A DNA stretch of 64,000 bases. It comes from Granulosicoccus sp045110515 (lineage in GTDB: Bacteria > Pseudomonadota > Gammaproteobacteria > Granulosicoccales > Granulosicoccaceae). Both the position numbers and the translations under genes were made by a program. Below are positions 16,042 through 25,150 of this stretch, piece after piece. The notes beneath the pieces were generated by a model, which saw only the letters and a program-made list of their open reading frames with translations, had not been told where the DNA came from and ran no database searches. The stretch's first letter is position 1. Each line of letters opens with the position of its first letter. Location of the stretch: positions 1 through 64,000 of the forward strand of contig JBGCGD010000036.1 in assembly GCA_045110515.1 (NCBI GenBank), given 5' to 3'.

Positions 16042-16986
16042 ATGGAATTCAATCAGCCCTTGGGCGGCAATGATATGCCACGCTTTTCAGGTCCTAGCAC
16101 CATGATGCGTTTGCCGTCGCAGGCAACGGCTGAAGGGCTTGATGCGTGCTTCATTGGTATTGGGCTTGATATCGGTACATCGCATCGCCCGGGTACGCGT
16201 TTCGGGCCGCGGCAGATCCGTTCTGAGTCGGCCATGATCCGCCCGTACAACATGAAAACTCGCATCTCGCCGTTTGATCATTTGCAAGTAGCGGACATTG
16301 GCGATGTGCCCATCAATACCTTCAACTTAACGAAAAGTGTCGACATCATCGAGTCGTTTTACGATGATGTTTTAAAGCATGATGCTGTGCCGTTTACGCT
16401 CGGTGGTGATCACACTCTGGTATTACCCATTGTGCGAGCTATGGCAAAAAAACATGGTCCTGTCGGCATCATCCATGTCGATGCACACGCTGACATTAAC
16501 GATCATATGTTCGGCGAAAAGATCGCGCACGGCACACCGTTTAGACGAATGGTAGAAGAAGGTTTAGTTGAGCCCTTTAAGGTTATCCAAATAGGTTTAA
16601 GAGCTACCGGCTATGCGGATGATGATTTTGATTGGTCACGCAACCAAGGCTTCCGTGTGGTGCAGGCTGAAGATATCTGGTACAAGTCGCTCAACCCGTT
16701 AATGGCAGAAGTCAGAGAAATGATGGGCGATCACCCTGTGTATTTCTCTTTTGATATCGACTCTTTCGACCCTGCCTTTGCGCCAGGTACCGGAACCGCT
16801 GAGCCCGGCGGTTTAACCTCTCACCAAGGCTTGGAAATTGTCCGTGGCACATACGGCATCAATCTGGTTGGGTGCGATTTAGTGGAAGTCTCTCCACCTT
16901 ACGATCAGTCCGGAAACACGGCCACCTTAGGGGCAAACATCTTGTATGAAATGTTGTGCTCGCATGCCAGTCGTTTTATCAAATAA
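16042..16986 (+). CDS. gbuA: Ureohydrolase, guanidinobutyrase-like
   Basis: A 314-aa arginase/agmatinase-family enzyme that hydrolyses a guanidino compound to an amine plus urea. The binuclear Mn site is visible: GGDHT (about 124), DAHADIND (about 151-158) and SFDIDSFDPAFAP (about 237-249). The N-terminal NQPLGGNDMPRFSG and IRPYNM segments and GLRATGYADDDFDWSR resemble Pseudomonas GbuA (4-guanidinobutyrate to GABA plus urea) more than SpeB, but agmatine or guanidinopropionate remain possible. An FAD oxidoreductase gene follows after five bases. Confidence 0.75.
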   Translation: MEFNQPLGGNDMPRFSGPSTMMRLPSQATAEGLDACFIGIGLDIGTSHRPGTRFGPRQIRSESAMIRPYNMKTRISPFDHLQVADIGDVPINTFNLTKSVDIIESFYDDVLKHDAVPFTLGGDHTLVLPIVRAMAKKHGPVGIIHVDAHADINDHMFGEKIAHGTPFRRMVEEGLVEPFKVIQIGLRATGYADDDFDWSRNQGFRVVQAEDIWYKSLNPLMAEVREMMGDHPVYFSFDIDSFDPAFAPGTGTAEPGGLTSHQGLEIVRGTYGINLVGCDLVEVSPPYDQSGNTATLGANILYEMLCSHASRFIK

Positions 16987-16991
16987 GCGCC

Positions 16992-18401
16992 ATGGAAGAT
17001 GACAACCCGGCTGCGTTGCATGCCTTGGCAAACACACGCTTTGCACCTTATTGGTTAGACAGCCTTGACTCGGTGGCAGACCAACCGGCTCTTACACATG
17101 ATGTAAAAACCGATTTACTCATCGTGGGTGGAGGATTTTGCGGATTGTGGTCGGCTATTTTGGCGAAAGAAGCAAACCCCTCAAGAGAGATAGTCCTTAT
17201 TGAGGCCAAGTCCATTGCTAACGGTGCTAGCGGTCGCCCGGGCGCTATTTTGTCTACCTCCGTAATGCATGGCATTGACAATACCGAGCGCATGTTCCCG
17301 ACAGAGGTTGCCACGCTTGAAGAGCTGGGTAAAAAAAATCTGGATGCCTTTAAGGCGTCATTGGAAAAATACAACGTTGAATGCGATTTAGAGTGGGGCG
17401 GTGAACTCAAAGTCTCCATTCGTGATGAAGGATTAGACGCTGTTGCTGAAGACTTCGAGTTGTACAAAAAGTACGGCCATGACGCCGTTGTGCTGAACAA
17501 GCAAGAGGTGCAGGCAGAAATCAACTCACCGCTGTTTCACGCCGGTGTGTGGTCCAAAAAGCGTAGTGGCACGGTGCATCCCGGCAAGCTTGCACGGGGC
17601 TTAAAACGTGTGGCGATAGAACTCGGCGTTAAGGTGTATGAAAACACACCGCACCTTAGCAACAGTTTTATTAACGGTGTTATTAGTGTTAAAACACCTT
17701 CTGCCACGATTGACGCTAACAAAGTCTTATTAGCAACCAACGCATGGGCTGCCGGCCATAAACATATTAAGCGACGTGTTGCTGCTGTTCGCGATCGTAT
17801 AGTGGTCTCAGAACCGTTGAGCGATGAGCAAATGCAGATGGTCGGTTGGCAACACCGCCAAGGCGTATACGACACCAGAACGCAGCTTAACTATATGCGT
17901 TTGACCAAAGACAATCGAATTTTGTTTGGTGGTCGATTGGATTACTTCTTCAACAACAATACCGACCCGGCTACCGACAAAACAGCAGCGCCTTTTTTAC
18001 GCTTGGTCAATGCATTCTATCGTACGTTTCCACAGCTGAAAGAGAGCGTACGGTTCTCCCATGCTTGGAGCGGCCCCATTGGGTTAACCACGAGAATGGC
18101 TGTGCACTATCAGCGGTTTCATGAGGGCAACATGATCTTTGCAGGTGGGTACTCGGGCTTTGGTGTCACGGCCTCGCGCTTTGGTGCCGCGACGGGCTTG
18201 GATATTCTGGACGTAAAAGACACAGAAGCCACTCGGTTATCGTTTGCCCGCACGGTGCCTGCTTATATTCCACCGGAGCCGTTCCGATGGATAGGCGCAA
18301 AGATCACCATGTATGCGCTTGATACTCTGGACGAGAAAGGCGGATGGCGTAAGTTATGGGTGCGCATGGTTGAGAAAATGGGTTTTCCGATTACGCTGTA
18401 G
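16992..18401 (+). CDS. FAD-dependent amine/amino acid oxidoreductase (DAO family)
   Basis: Start chosen at 16992 (469 aa), five bases after the ureohydrolase stop; a longer form from 16956 would overlap that gene. No strong ribosome site is seen. The dinucleotide-binding motif LLIVGGGFCGLWSAILA lies at about 41-57, followed by ANGASGRPGA. RFSHAWSGPIGLTTRM and FAGGYSGFGVT near the C-terminus are typical of the PuuB/DadA-type DAO family. It could oxidise a gamma-aminobutyrate precursor, a polyamine conjugate or an N-methyl amino acid. The location links it either to the guanidinobutyrase or to the upstream monooxygenase pathway. Confidence 0.75.
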   Translation: MEDDNPAALHALANTRFAPYWLDSLDSVADQPALTHDVKTDLLIVGGGFCGLWSAILAKEANPSREIVLIEAKSIANGASGRPGAILSTSVMHGIDNTERMFPTEVATLEELGKKNLDAFKASLEKYNVECDLEWGGELKVSIRDEGLDAVAEDFELYKKYGHDAVVLNKQEVQAEINSPLFHAGVWSKKRSGTVHPGKLARGLKRVAIELGVKVYENTPHLSNSFINGVISVKTPSATIDANKVLLATNAWAAGHKHIKRRVAAVRDRIVVSEPLSDEQMQMVGWQHRQGVYDTRTQLNYMRLTKDNRILFGGRLDYFFNNNTDPATDKTAAPFLRLVNAFYRTFPQLKESVRFSHAWSGPIGLTTRMAVHYQRFHEGNMIFAGGYSGFGVTASRFGAATGLDILDVKDTEATRLSFARTVPAYIPPEPFRWIGAKITMYALDTLDEKGGWRKLWVRMVEKMGFPITL

Positions 18402-18491
18402 TGCTGATGCTGGCAGTCAATTAACGAACGCCAAAGCAAAAACAGAGGGTATTTCGCTAGCTATAAAGTGCGGTAATAGTGAACAGCATGA

Positions 18492-19412
18492 TTAATTGGC
18501 TATAGAGTTCCCAGAGCGTTTGCCAGATACAAAGCTTAAGTACTCCTTACTGAACGCCCGGTAGCCTTGCGAGGTGAATCCTAAGTGCTGATTCAGCTGC
18601 TCATGCAATCGAGGCAACTGATGGAACGGTACACTGGGTAATAAATGATGCTCCGCGTGATAGGGCATATTCCAGGTCATGATCCGGCCAAACGTATTGG
18701 TAATAACAGTACGGGTGTTTAAAAACTTGTTATCGATATGCGGGCACAGCCCGTGCTCTGCCAGGTGGTACAGCTTAAGAAAGGGGAAGCCCAGTGCAAT
18801 GGGAACAAGCCATAACCAAAGAAATATCGGTGAGATAAAAAGCGTATAAAGAGCGATGGCCAAATAGAGTAAGGCCAGTAGACGAGCTTCGGTTTTGATA
18901 GCACGTCTAGCCTTTTCCGGCACGTAGCAATCGTCAATATGATAGAAACACTGTTGCCACAACAACGTGATTTTACTTTTCCAATAGGGCAGTGTGGATA
19001 CGAACAGTAAGTAACTTCCCCAATTGTCAGGCTTTGAGTGCCCTTTAATTTCCGGGTCGCGTTCAGGGTCGTTGGTATAGCGATGATGATCCAAATGGAA
19101 ATAACGAAACCACAGAAACGGTTGTACAAGCACCGCTCCACAGGCAAAGCCTATGACCTCATTCAGGGCCGAATGTTTAAACGGGGTTTTGTGAGTGCAT
19201 TCATGCTGTAGGTTGAACAAGAAAACCAAGCCGATGCCATAGGGCAGTAACAACAATGCCCAGCCTGGTACTTTTAGCGCAATGAGAAAGGCAAACAACG
19301 CCAACATTCCGCAATGAGCAGTTAGGTGTAACAGCCCCGAAGAATTGTTTTTCTGCTGCAACGATTTACGTGTATCCGCGGGCAGTTGTTCCAGAAACTG
19401 TTGATGGTCCAT
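18492..19412 (-). CDS. Membrane fatty acid desaturase
   Basis: A 306-aa integral membrane di-iron enzyme that inserts a double bond or hydroxylates an acyl chain or related substrate. The three histidine boxes are HECTH (about 70), HLDHHRY (about 106) and HAEHH (about 256), separated by hydrophobic segments. It is a single gene on the minus strand, convergent with the FAD oxidoreductase gene. Beta-carotene hydroxylase-like functions share these boxes, so the substrate is left open. Confidence 0.82.
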   Translation of the reverse strand: MDHQQFLEQLPADTRKSLQQKNNSSGLLHLTAHCGMLALFAFLIALKVPGWALLLLPYGIGLVFLFNLQHECTHKTPFKHSALNEVIGFACGAVLVQPFLWFRYFHLDHHRYTNDPERDPEIKGHSKPDNWGSYLLFVSTLPYWKSKITLLWQQCFYHIDDCYVPEKARRAIKTEARLLALLYLAIALYTLFISPIFLWLWLVPIALGFPFLKLYHLAEHGLCPHIDNKFLNTRTVITNTFGRIMTWNMPYHAEHHLLPSVPFHQLPRLHEQLNQHLGFTSQGYRAFSKEYLSFVSGKRSGNSIAN

Positions 19413-19714
19413 GGCAAGAAAAACGCGTTATTAACATAACAGTGCCAGAATCATACGCCGTCGCAATCGGTAAATCATTGGTTGGCCAATTTATTGTGAT
19501 TGCTCATAGATATTGAGGCTGGAAATGGCAATTCGGCCGACCGGGACCACCGTTGTTCTGTGATGTTAGAAATCTGTTCGGAAAGCGACTAGAAACGATG
19601 CAGTTGGCTCCCCATCCGTTACAATCCGAGCTACTCGGATGGCTCGTCTCATAGGAAAAACGGGGCGATATTCAGAGCGTTAGGTGTTCGAATTTTTTCC
19701 AATTGGGAGGCGCA
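19413..19714. other. Intergenic region between desaturase and DMGDH-like gene
   Basis: This 302-bp divergent region has no gene. It holds the inverted repeat at 19624-19640 and presumably two promoters. The A/T-rich GAATTTTTTCC lies just before the ribosome site of the downstream gene. Confidence 0.6.
19624..19640. promoter_or_regulatory. Perfect 7-3-7 inverted repeat upstream of DMGDH-like gene
   Basis: ATCCGAG-CTA-CTCGGAT is a perfect inverted repeat 75 bp before the ATG of the dimethylglycine dehydrogenase-like gene. It could be an operator or an RNA hairpin in the leader. No T-run follows, so a terminator is unlikely. Confidence 0.4.
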
Positions 19715-22264
19715 ATGCAGAGTCAGGCTAGAGCAATTGTCATTGGTGGCGGAGTGGTTGGTTGCTCTGTGCTTTTCCATCTGGCAAAGGCCGGTTGGAC
19801 GGACGTTTTACTTATAGAGCGTTCCGAACTCACATCAGGCTCTTCTTGGCATGCCGCTGGTGGTTTTCATACCCTCAATGGCGACCCTAACGTTGCCAAG
19901 CTGCAGGCGTACACGGTTTCTCTTTACGATGAACTGGAAGAAATCTCGGGTCAGTCCTGTGGGCTCCATCTCACGGGTGGCGTCATGATGGCCGATACGA
20001 ATGAGCGTATGGATTTCTTGCGAATGACGCACGCCCGCAGCCGGTGTCTGGGCATGGAAACAGAAATCATCACGCCGTCTGAAGCCAAAGCCATGTTTCC
20101 GTTGATGGACGAAAGCCATTTTGTCGGTGCATTGTGGGACCCGGTTGAAGGCCACCTTGACCCGTCGGGCACAACGCACGCTTATGCCAAGGCAGCGCAA
20201 AAGCTCGGTGCCAAAATCGAGTTACGTAATCGTGTAATGGACATTACGCAGTCACCCGATGGCACCTGGCAGGTCATCACTGAGAACGGCACAATCACCA
20301 CCGAGCATGTCGTTAACGCTGGTGGCTTATGGGCGCGTGAAGTGGGCCGCATGGTTGGACTGGAACTTCCCGTGTTGGCAATGGAGCATATGTATTTGCT
20401 CACCGACAATATGCCGGAGGTGATGGAGTTTAACCAAAGCACCGGTCGCGAGTTGGTGGGTGTTATCGATTTTAAAGGTGAGATCTATACCCGGCAGGAA
20501 GGCAATGGGCTGTTACTAGGTACCTATGAAAAAGCGTGCAAGCCTTGGTCGCCCAACAATACCCCTTGGGATTTTGGCCATGAGCTTTTGCAACCCGATT
20601 TAGAACGTATTTCTCCATCGCTGGAAATCGGTTTTAGACATTTTCCGGCGTTTGAAAATGCCGGGATTAAACAAACCATCAATGGTCCTTTCACATTCGC
20701 CCCCGATGGCAATCCGCTTGTAGGGCCGGTCGAAGGGTTGACTAACTTCTGGTGTGCATGTGCCGTTATGGCGGGTTTCTCACAAGGAGGCGGTGTGGGG
20801 TTGGCGCTGGCCAATTGGATGACCGAGGGTGATCCGGGCTTTGACGTGTACGGTATGGACGTCACACGATACGGCGACTGGGCAACGCTTCGATACACCA
20901 ACGCGAAAGTGCGCGAAAACTATTCCCGTCGTTTCTCCATTCGTTTTCCTAACGAAGAACTACCCGCAGCAAGACCTCAGCAAACTACACCGCTTTATGA
21001 TGTCCTCAAGAACGAGAAGTTTGCGGTCATGGGCGATAGTTGGGGCTTAGAGACGCCCATGTGGTTTGCAGACAGTGCTGAGAACGCGCACGACATCCCT
21101 TCGTTCCATCACTCTAACGATTTTGCGGCTATTTCCAATGAAGTAAAGAAAACCCGCGAGTCAGTCGGTGTTACCGAAATTTCAAACTTTGCCAAGTATG
21201 AGATATCCGGTGAAGGGGCCGAACTCTTTTTGTCTTATCTGACGACAAACACCATGCCCAAATTAGGACGCATGGTGTTGACGCCGATGTTGAATGAGAA
21301 CGGCAAGCTCATTGGTGATTTCACTATTGCCAAGTTGGCCGAAGAACGGTTCATGATGTGGGGCTCAATTGCCGCGCAGAAATATCATATGCGCTGGTTT
21401 CAAAAGTTCTTAATAGAATACCCCGGCGTACGTATCAGACGATTCGATATGGATTTGGTGGGCTTATCCATTGCTGGGCCGAACGCGCGTAATGTACTTC
21501 AGGAGCTGTGTGACACTGACGTGAGTAATGCGGGTTTCCGTTTTATGGATGCACGTGAAATTGATGTTAACGGTGCACCGTGCATTGTGAATCGCATTTC
21601 TTACACCGGAGACTTAGGCTACGAAATCTGGATGGCTCCGGCTTACCAGCGCAAAGTCTATGAGGGTATCCAAGCCGCTGGTGAGCAGTACAACCTAGTG
21701 GACTTCGGCATGCGGGCATTGTTATCTATGCGTTTAGAGAAAAACTTTCCAACTTGGTTTGCTGAACTTCGTCCTATCTATGGTCCGTTTGAAGGCGCAA
21801 TGGAGCGCTTTATCAAATTTGATAAAAACGATTTTGTAGGACGTGAAGCGGCCGCCGCTGAATATGAACAAGGGCCGAAACTACGACGCGTCTCATTAGT
21901 CATCGAGGCGCAAACAGCTGACGTTATGGCAGATGAGCCTGTGTGGGCGAAAATCGGCGATACAGATTACGCCTCTGTGACGCCGCCGCATGGCCATGGT
22001 GCCCCGAGATTTGATGACATAGGCGCTCAAACTCCTAAACCAGATCCCCAAAGGGAGGGTGATTGGCGTGTGGTCGGATGGGTAACCTCCGGTGGCTATG
22101 GGCATTTTGTTGAAAAGTCGCTGGCGCAGGTTTATTTACCGGTCGAGTTGTCGGAAAAAGCGGAAGCAGGGTTGTTTGAAGTTGAAATTTTGGGTGTGCG
22201 ATATCCGGCACAGATTGCCATCGAACCGCTTTTTGATCCTAGCGCTGAGCGAATGCGCAGCTGA
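19715..22264 (+). CDS. Dimethylglycine/sarcosine dehydrogenase-family protein 1
   Basis: Start at ATG 19715 (849 aa), with GGGAGG at 19705-19710; a TTG at 19703 is less likely. The N-terminal FAD domain (about 5-380) has IVIGGGVVGCSVLFHLA and the SSWHAAGG motif, whose His usually carries covalent FAD in this family. A short FAO-type middle segment is followed by a GcvT-like folate-binding domain (about 440-715) and a C-terminal barrel (about 735-845). Such enzymes demethylate dimethylglycine or sarcosine and pass the one-carbon unit to tetrahydrofolate. The true N-methyl substrate cannot be told from sequence. Confidence 0.85.
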   Translation: MQSQARAIVIGGGVVGCSVLFHLAKAGWTDVLLIERSELTSGSSWHAAGGFHTLNGDPNVAKLQAYTVSLYDELEEISGQSCGLHLTGGVMMADTNERMDFLRMTHARSRCLGMETEIITPSEAKAMFPLMDESHFVGALWDPVEGHLDPSGTTHAYAKAAQKLGAKIELRNRVMDITQSPDGTWQVITENGTITTEHVVNAGGLWAREVGRMVGLELPVLAMEHMYLLTDNMPEVMEFNQSTGRELVGVIDFKGEIYTRQEGNGLLLGTYEKACKPWSPNNTPWDFGHELLQPDLERISPSLEIGFRHFPAFENAGIKQTINGPFTFAPDGNPLVGPVEGLTNFWCACAVMAGFSQGGGVGLALANWMTEGDPGFDVYGMDVTRYGDWATLRYTNAKVRENYSRRFSIRFPNEELPAARPQQTTPLYDVLKNEKFAVMGDSWGLETPMWFADSAENAHDIPSFHHSNDFAAISNEVKKTRESVGVTEISNFAKYEISGEGAELFLSYLTTNTMPKLGRMVLTPMLNENGKLIGDFTIAKLAEERFMMWGSIAAQKYHMRWFQKFLIEYPGVRIRRFDMDLVGLSIAGPNARNVLQELCDTDVSNAGFRFMDAREIDVNGAPCIVNRISYTGDLGYEIWMAPAYQRKVYEGIQAAGEQYNLVDFGMRALLSMRLEKNFPTWFAELRPIYGPFEGAMERFIKFDKNDFVGREAAAAEYEQGPKLRRVSLVIEAQTADVMADEPVWAKIGDTDYASVTPPHGHGAPRFDDIGAQTPKPDPQREGDWRVVGWVTSGGYGHFVEKSLAQVYLPVELSEKAEAGLFEVEILGVRYPAQIAIEPLFDPSAERMRS

Positions 22265-22277
22265 GGAGCTTATGGCC

Positions 22278-22958
22278 CTAAGAAGTTGGATTGACTAGTT
22301 CGGATAAAAACACACCGCGAAGTTTTTCTAAAAAGGCCTCGCGGTGTTCATCGACCACGAAGTCGAAGTGCATGAACGTGTAGATATCGACACCGGAACG
22401 TTCAATTTGTACGGCCAGAAGGTAGTAGGCTAAAAATCTATCCTCCGTGACGCTGGGACTTTTGGGCATGTAAAAGCCTGTGCCGGTGGACCCAATGAAT
22501 ATCAGTGCATCGCGTAGGTCTGCAAGGTACCCATCCACACGCTGCTGTTGTGTTGTCGCACTGTTGTTGCAGTTTCCATGTTGTATCCATGGCCACACGT
22601 CCAATGAAAAATGTGCCAGCGGTTGAAAAGCAGGATTAGCCAGATTAGGCGTACTTCGGTTTGCGCAGTTCGTGACTATTTCTCCGCGCGAGTCAAAGAC
22701 CACTTCAGCGCCATCATCTTTTCTTAAAAAATATTGATTACCTATCTCACCGTTTAATTGATGGCTGTGATTGGCGCGTGTATGCAGTAACAGCGTATTA
22801 ACGAATGCAAGCTTTAGCTGTACGTTAGGATTGGCTAAATCATAGTTATTGGTCTGTTGATTTTCAATTTGTCCAGATCTCATACCGAGTTCGGCGGCGG
22901 TGCTCGTGTTTATCGCAGCGAGTGTGGCAATTAGAAAAAGAGACTGAAAATATTTCAT
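22278..22958 (-). CDS. Secreted protein of unknown function
   Basis: A 226-aa protein with a clear signal peptide (KYFQSLFLIATLAAINTSTAA, cleavage at about residue 22). The mature part has the segment HFSLDVWPWIQHGNC, two Cys residues (about 118 and 150), and a C-terminal block around YLLAVQIERSGVDIYTFMHFDF. No family was recognised. It is convergent with the DMGDH-like gene, with 13 bases between stop codons, and its promoter region is the 173-bp gap 22959-23131. Confidence 0.6.
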   Translation of the reverse strand: MKYFQSLFLIATLAAINTSTAAELGMRSGQIENQQTNNYDLANPNVQLKLAFVNTLLLHTRANHSHQLNGEIGNQYFLRKDDGAEVVFDSRGEIVTNCANRSTPNLANPAFQPLAHFSLDVWPWIQHGNCNNSATTQQQRVDGYLADLRDALIFIGSTGTGFYMPKSPSVTEDRFLAYYLLAVQIERSGVDIYTFMHFDFVVDEHREAFLEKLRGVFLSELVNPTS

Positions 22959-23131
22959 ATTGAATTGACCGAACCAAAATGCTTAGGGAGGGATTTGGTA
23001 TTCGGGTCAAAGTTTGACAGACAACGTCTTACGAATTCTACGTACAATTACCGACGTCGTACGATAGATGCGCCTCAAGAATGCTTGCGAGTGAGAGGTG
23101 GACAATGTTTGAGGGTATAACGCCTTGACAG

Positions 23132-23779
23132 TTAGGCAGATTCCAGCTCCTGTTTAGGGATGTCTCGCACAGATATCAGGTAGTTGACTTCGGTGTCGCT
23201 AGGTTCAATGCCCGTCATGCAATGCAAGTAGAGACGGATTCTGGAGGCGCGAGTCTCCCAGCTCTCACCGTGATCTAAGGTGTCATAGCCAATCGGAGTG
23301 TAGTAAACCATCCGCGCGCGTACGCCAGCCTCATCGGGTGCAAAGCTATGATTGAGGAAAATTTGGGTAATAGAATCTATCAGCATAATGTCGTTTTGCT
23401 GAACATCCTTTTTGATTTTCGCGTCGCGACGAGCCCAATCTCGAATGGCAAAATCCAGCGCCGTATTGAAGTTTCCTTCCCTAAGCCAGACATCGTAGAG
23501 CTGCGCTAAAGCGAGCGTGATTGTGTCTGCAGGCTTTTCCGTCGCTTCAATAAGAATTTGCGTGTTGTGACTTGACCAATGTTGGAGCAAAGCACGCAAC
23601 AAATCTGAGCGATCTCTAAAGTACCAATAAAAACTGGAGCGGGCGCAGTTGAGTTTGTTGGCCAAGGTGAGTACCTTGACTTGCTCAACCCCTTCATTAA
23701 TAAGGGTGTGTAACGCTGTATTGATCCAATCTTCCTTGGTCGTTCGACCGGGGCCCCTGACCCTTGTCTTTAAGTCCAT
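23132..23779 (-). CDS. TetR-family transcriptional regulator
   Basis: A 215-aa regulator. The N-terminal HTH (about 15-62) contains INEGVEQVKVLTLANKLNCARSSFYWYFRDRSDLLRALL. The remaining helical domain is typical of TetR ligand-binding domains but gives no hint of the ligand. It diverges from rarD (start 23918), with 138 bp between, so rarD or the secreted-protein gene downstream may be its target. Confidence 0.82.
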   Translation of the reverse strand: MDLKTRVRGPGRTTKEDWINTALHTLINEGVEQVKVLTLANKLNCARSSFYWYFRDRSDLLRALLQHWSSHNTQILIEATEKPADTITLALAQLYDVWLREGNFNTALDFAIRDWARRDAKIKKDVQQNDIMLIDSITQIFLNHSFAPDEAGVRARMVYYTPIGYDTLDHGESWETRASRIRLYLHCMTGIEPSDTEVNYLISVRDIPKQELESA

Positions 23780-23917
23780 GCTCTGTGCATCCCTCCGCGG
23801 CTGCGTTGAACAACAGGCTCTTTAAGCAAGAATACAGCGACAACCAAGAATGTCAGTGCGAGAAGGGTAATATTTCCGGCCTAGCGGTATTATTACCGCA
23901 AAATTAACTCGTTCCCC

Positions 23918-24814
23918 ATGAATACCTACTTAAAAGGAATTGTCAGTGCCTTTGCCGCGCAGGTTTTGTGGGGACTTTTTCCCATTTATTGGAAGTTTTT
24001 AGCGGGCGTTCATTCACTTGAAGTGCTCAGTCAGCGCAATATTTGGTGCGCAGTTTTTCTTGGTTTGCTTGTGCTTGCCGTTAAGAGTCGGCGGGATATC
24101 GTCTGGCAAGTCTTCAAAATAAAGGCAGAGCTGCTTTGGCATGTTTTTTCCGCCAGTCTCATTGCGATTAATTGGTTGGTCTATATCTGGGCGGTTAACA
24201 ATAATCATGTTGTCGACGCCAGCCTCGGGTATTTTCTATCGCCGTTAGTCAGTGTGGTGCTCGGCTTTGTGGTGTTTGCCGAAAGGCTGAGCGCGGTCCA
24301 GTGGTTAGCGGCGGCTCTGGCAGCTGTTGGTGTACTTATCATGACTGTTGCCAGTGGTGTTTTCCCATGGATAGGTTTAACGCTTGCAGCTACGTTCGGC
24401 ATCTATGGCATGGCGCGTAAGAAAGCGACTACAGGCCCCATAAACGGATTGTTTGTCGAAACATTCCTGTTGCTTCCGCCAACGCTTATTGCCTTGGGTT
24501 GGTTATCTAGTCAGGGATATCTGATTTACGAAAAGCCTTTTGAGCAAGTGGAGCTGCTGTTAGCCTTTGGTGGTGTTATCACTGCCGTGCCACTTGTGCT
24601 ATACGCTCAAGGAGCACGTGCATTGCCGTTAAATTTAAGTGGCCTTTTAGTCTTTATTACACCAACCATTCAGTTCTTGATCGGATGGCTGGTCTATCAA
24701 GAACCTATCGCTCTATCTGGCTGGATCGGCTATGCCTGTATCTGGAGCGCATTGATTATCTATTGCGTAGTACTGGTGCGGCGACCACAGAGCCAGGTTC
24801 GAAAAGCGCTCTGA
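23918..24814 (+). CDS. rarD: RarD-type EamA membrane permease
   Basis: A 298-aa protein with about ten transmembrane helices. Its length and segments such as AQVLWGLFPIYWKFL, SQRNIWC, AINWLVYIWAVNNNHVVDASLGYFLSPLVSV and APLxLYAQGARALPL-like (VPLVLYAQGARALPL) match the RarD/chloramphenicol-sensitive subgroup of the drug/metabolite transporter superfamily. The physiological substrate is not known. It is transcribed alone, just upstream of the glycine riboswitch. Confidence 0.88.
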   Translation: MNTYLKGIVSAFAAQVLWGLFPIYWKFLAGVHSLEVLSQRNIWCAVFLGLLVLAVKSRRDIVWQVFKIKAELLWHVFSASLIAINWLVYIWAVNNNHVVDASLGYFLSPLVSVVLGFVVFAERLSAVQWLAAALAAVGVLIMTVASGVFPWIGLTLAATFGIYGMARKKATTGPINGLFVETFLLLPPTLIALGWLSSQGYLIYEKPFEQVELLLAFGGVITAVPLVLYAQGARALPLNLSGLLVFITPTIQFLIGWLVYQEPIALSGWIGYACIWSALIIYCVVLVRRPQSQVRKAL

Positions 24815-24965
24815 GAAAAACTGCAAGTATGAGCGTGCATTTCACCGATGTGGAACCACCCAAATAGCTACCGCATTCGGTGAATGAGCGGAACGTGCTT
24901 AAAATATATGATTCAGGACTTTACATTTCCGCCCTAGTCAAATAGCCTTAAAGCTTGACGAAGAC

Positions 24966-25150
24966 TTGGTGGGAGAGTCCAGTCTCCTTGTGAAGACTGG
25001 CGCCGAAGGCGCAACAGCCCGTAAACGCTCAGGCATAAAGGACCATCAACGTCAGTCAACTCTGGAGAGTGGCAATTTAGGTTGCCCGCCCAAGGGGAAA
25101 GAACGCAGTTGTACGGCGTTCCAATCTCTCAGGTTCCCGGACAGAGGGGC
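24966..25150 (+). promoter_or_regulatory. Tandem glycine riboswitch (gcvT leader)
   Basis: Two glycine aptamers in series. Aptamer I spans about 24968-25046, with GGGAGAG, GCGCCGAAGGCGCAA and CTCAGGC...AAAGGACC. Aptamer II spans about 25058-25150, with TCTGGAGAGTGGC, GCCCAAGGGG, ATCTCTCAGGTTCC and GGACAGAGGGG. The linker is about 11 bases. It sits directly before gcvT, the classic location, and turns on glycine cleavage when glycine is abundant. Confidence 0.95.
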
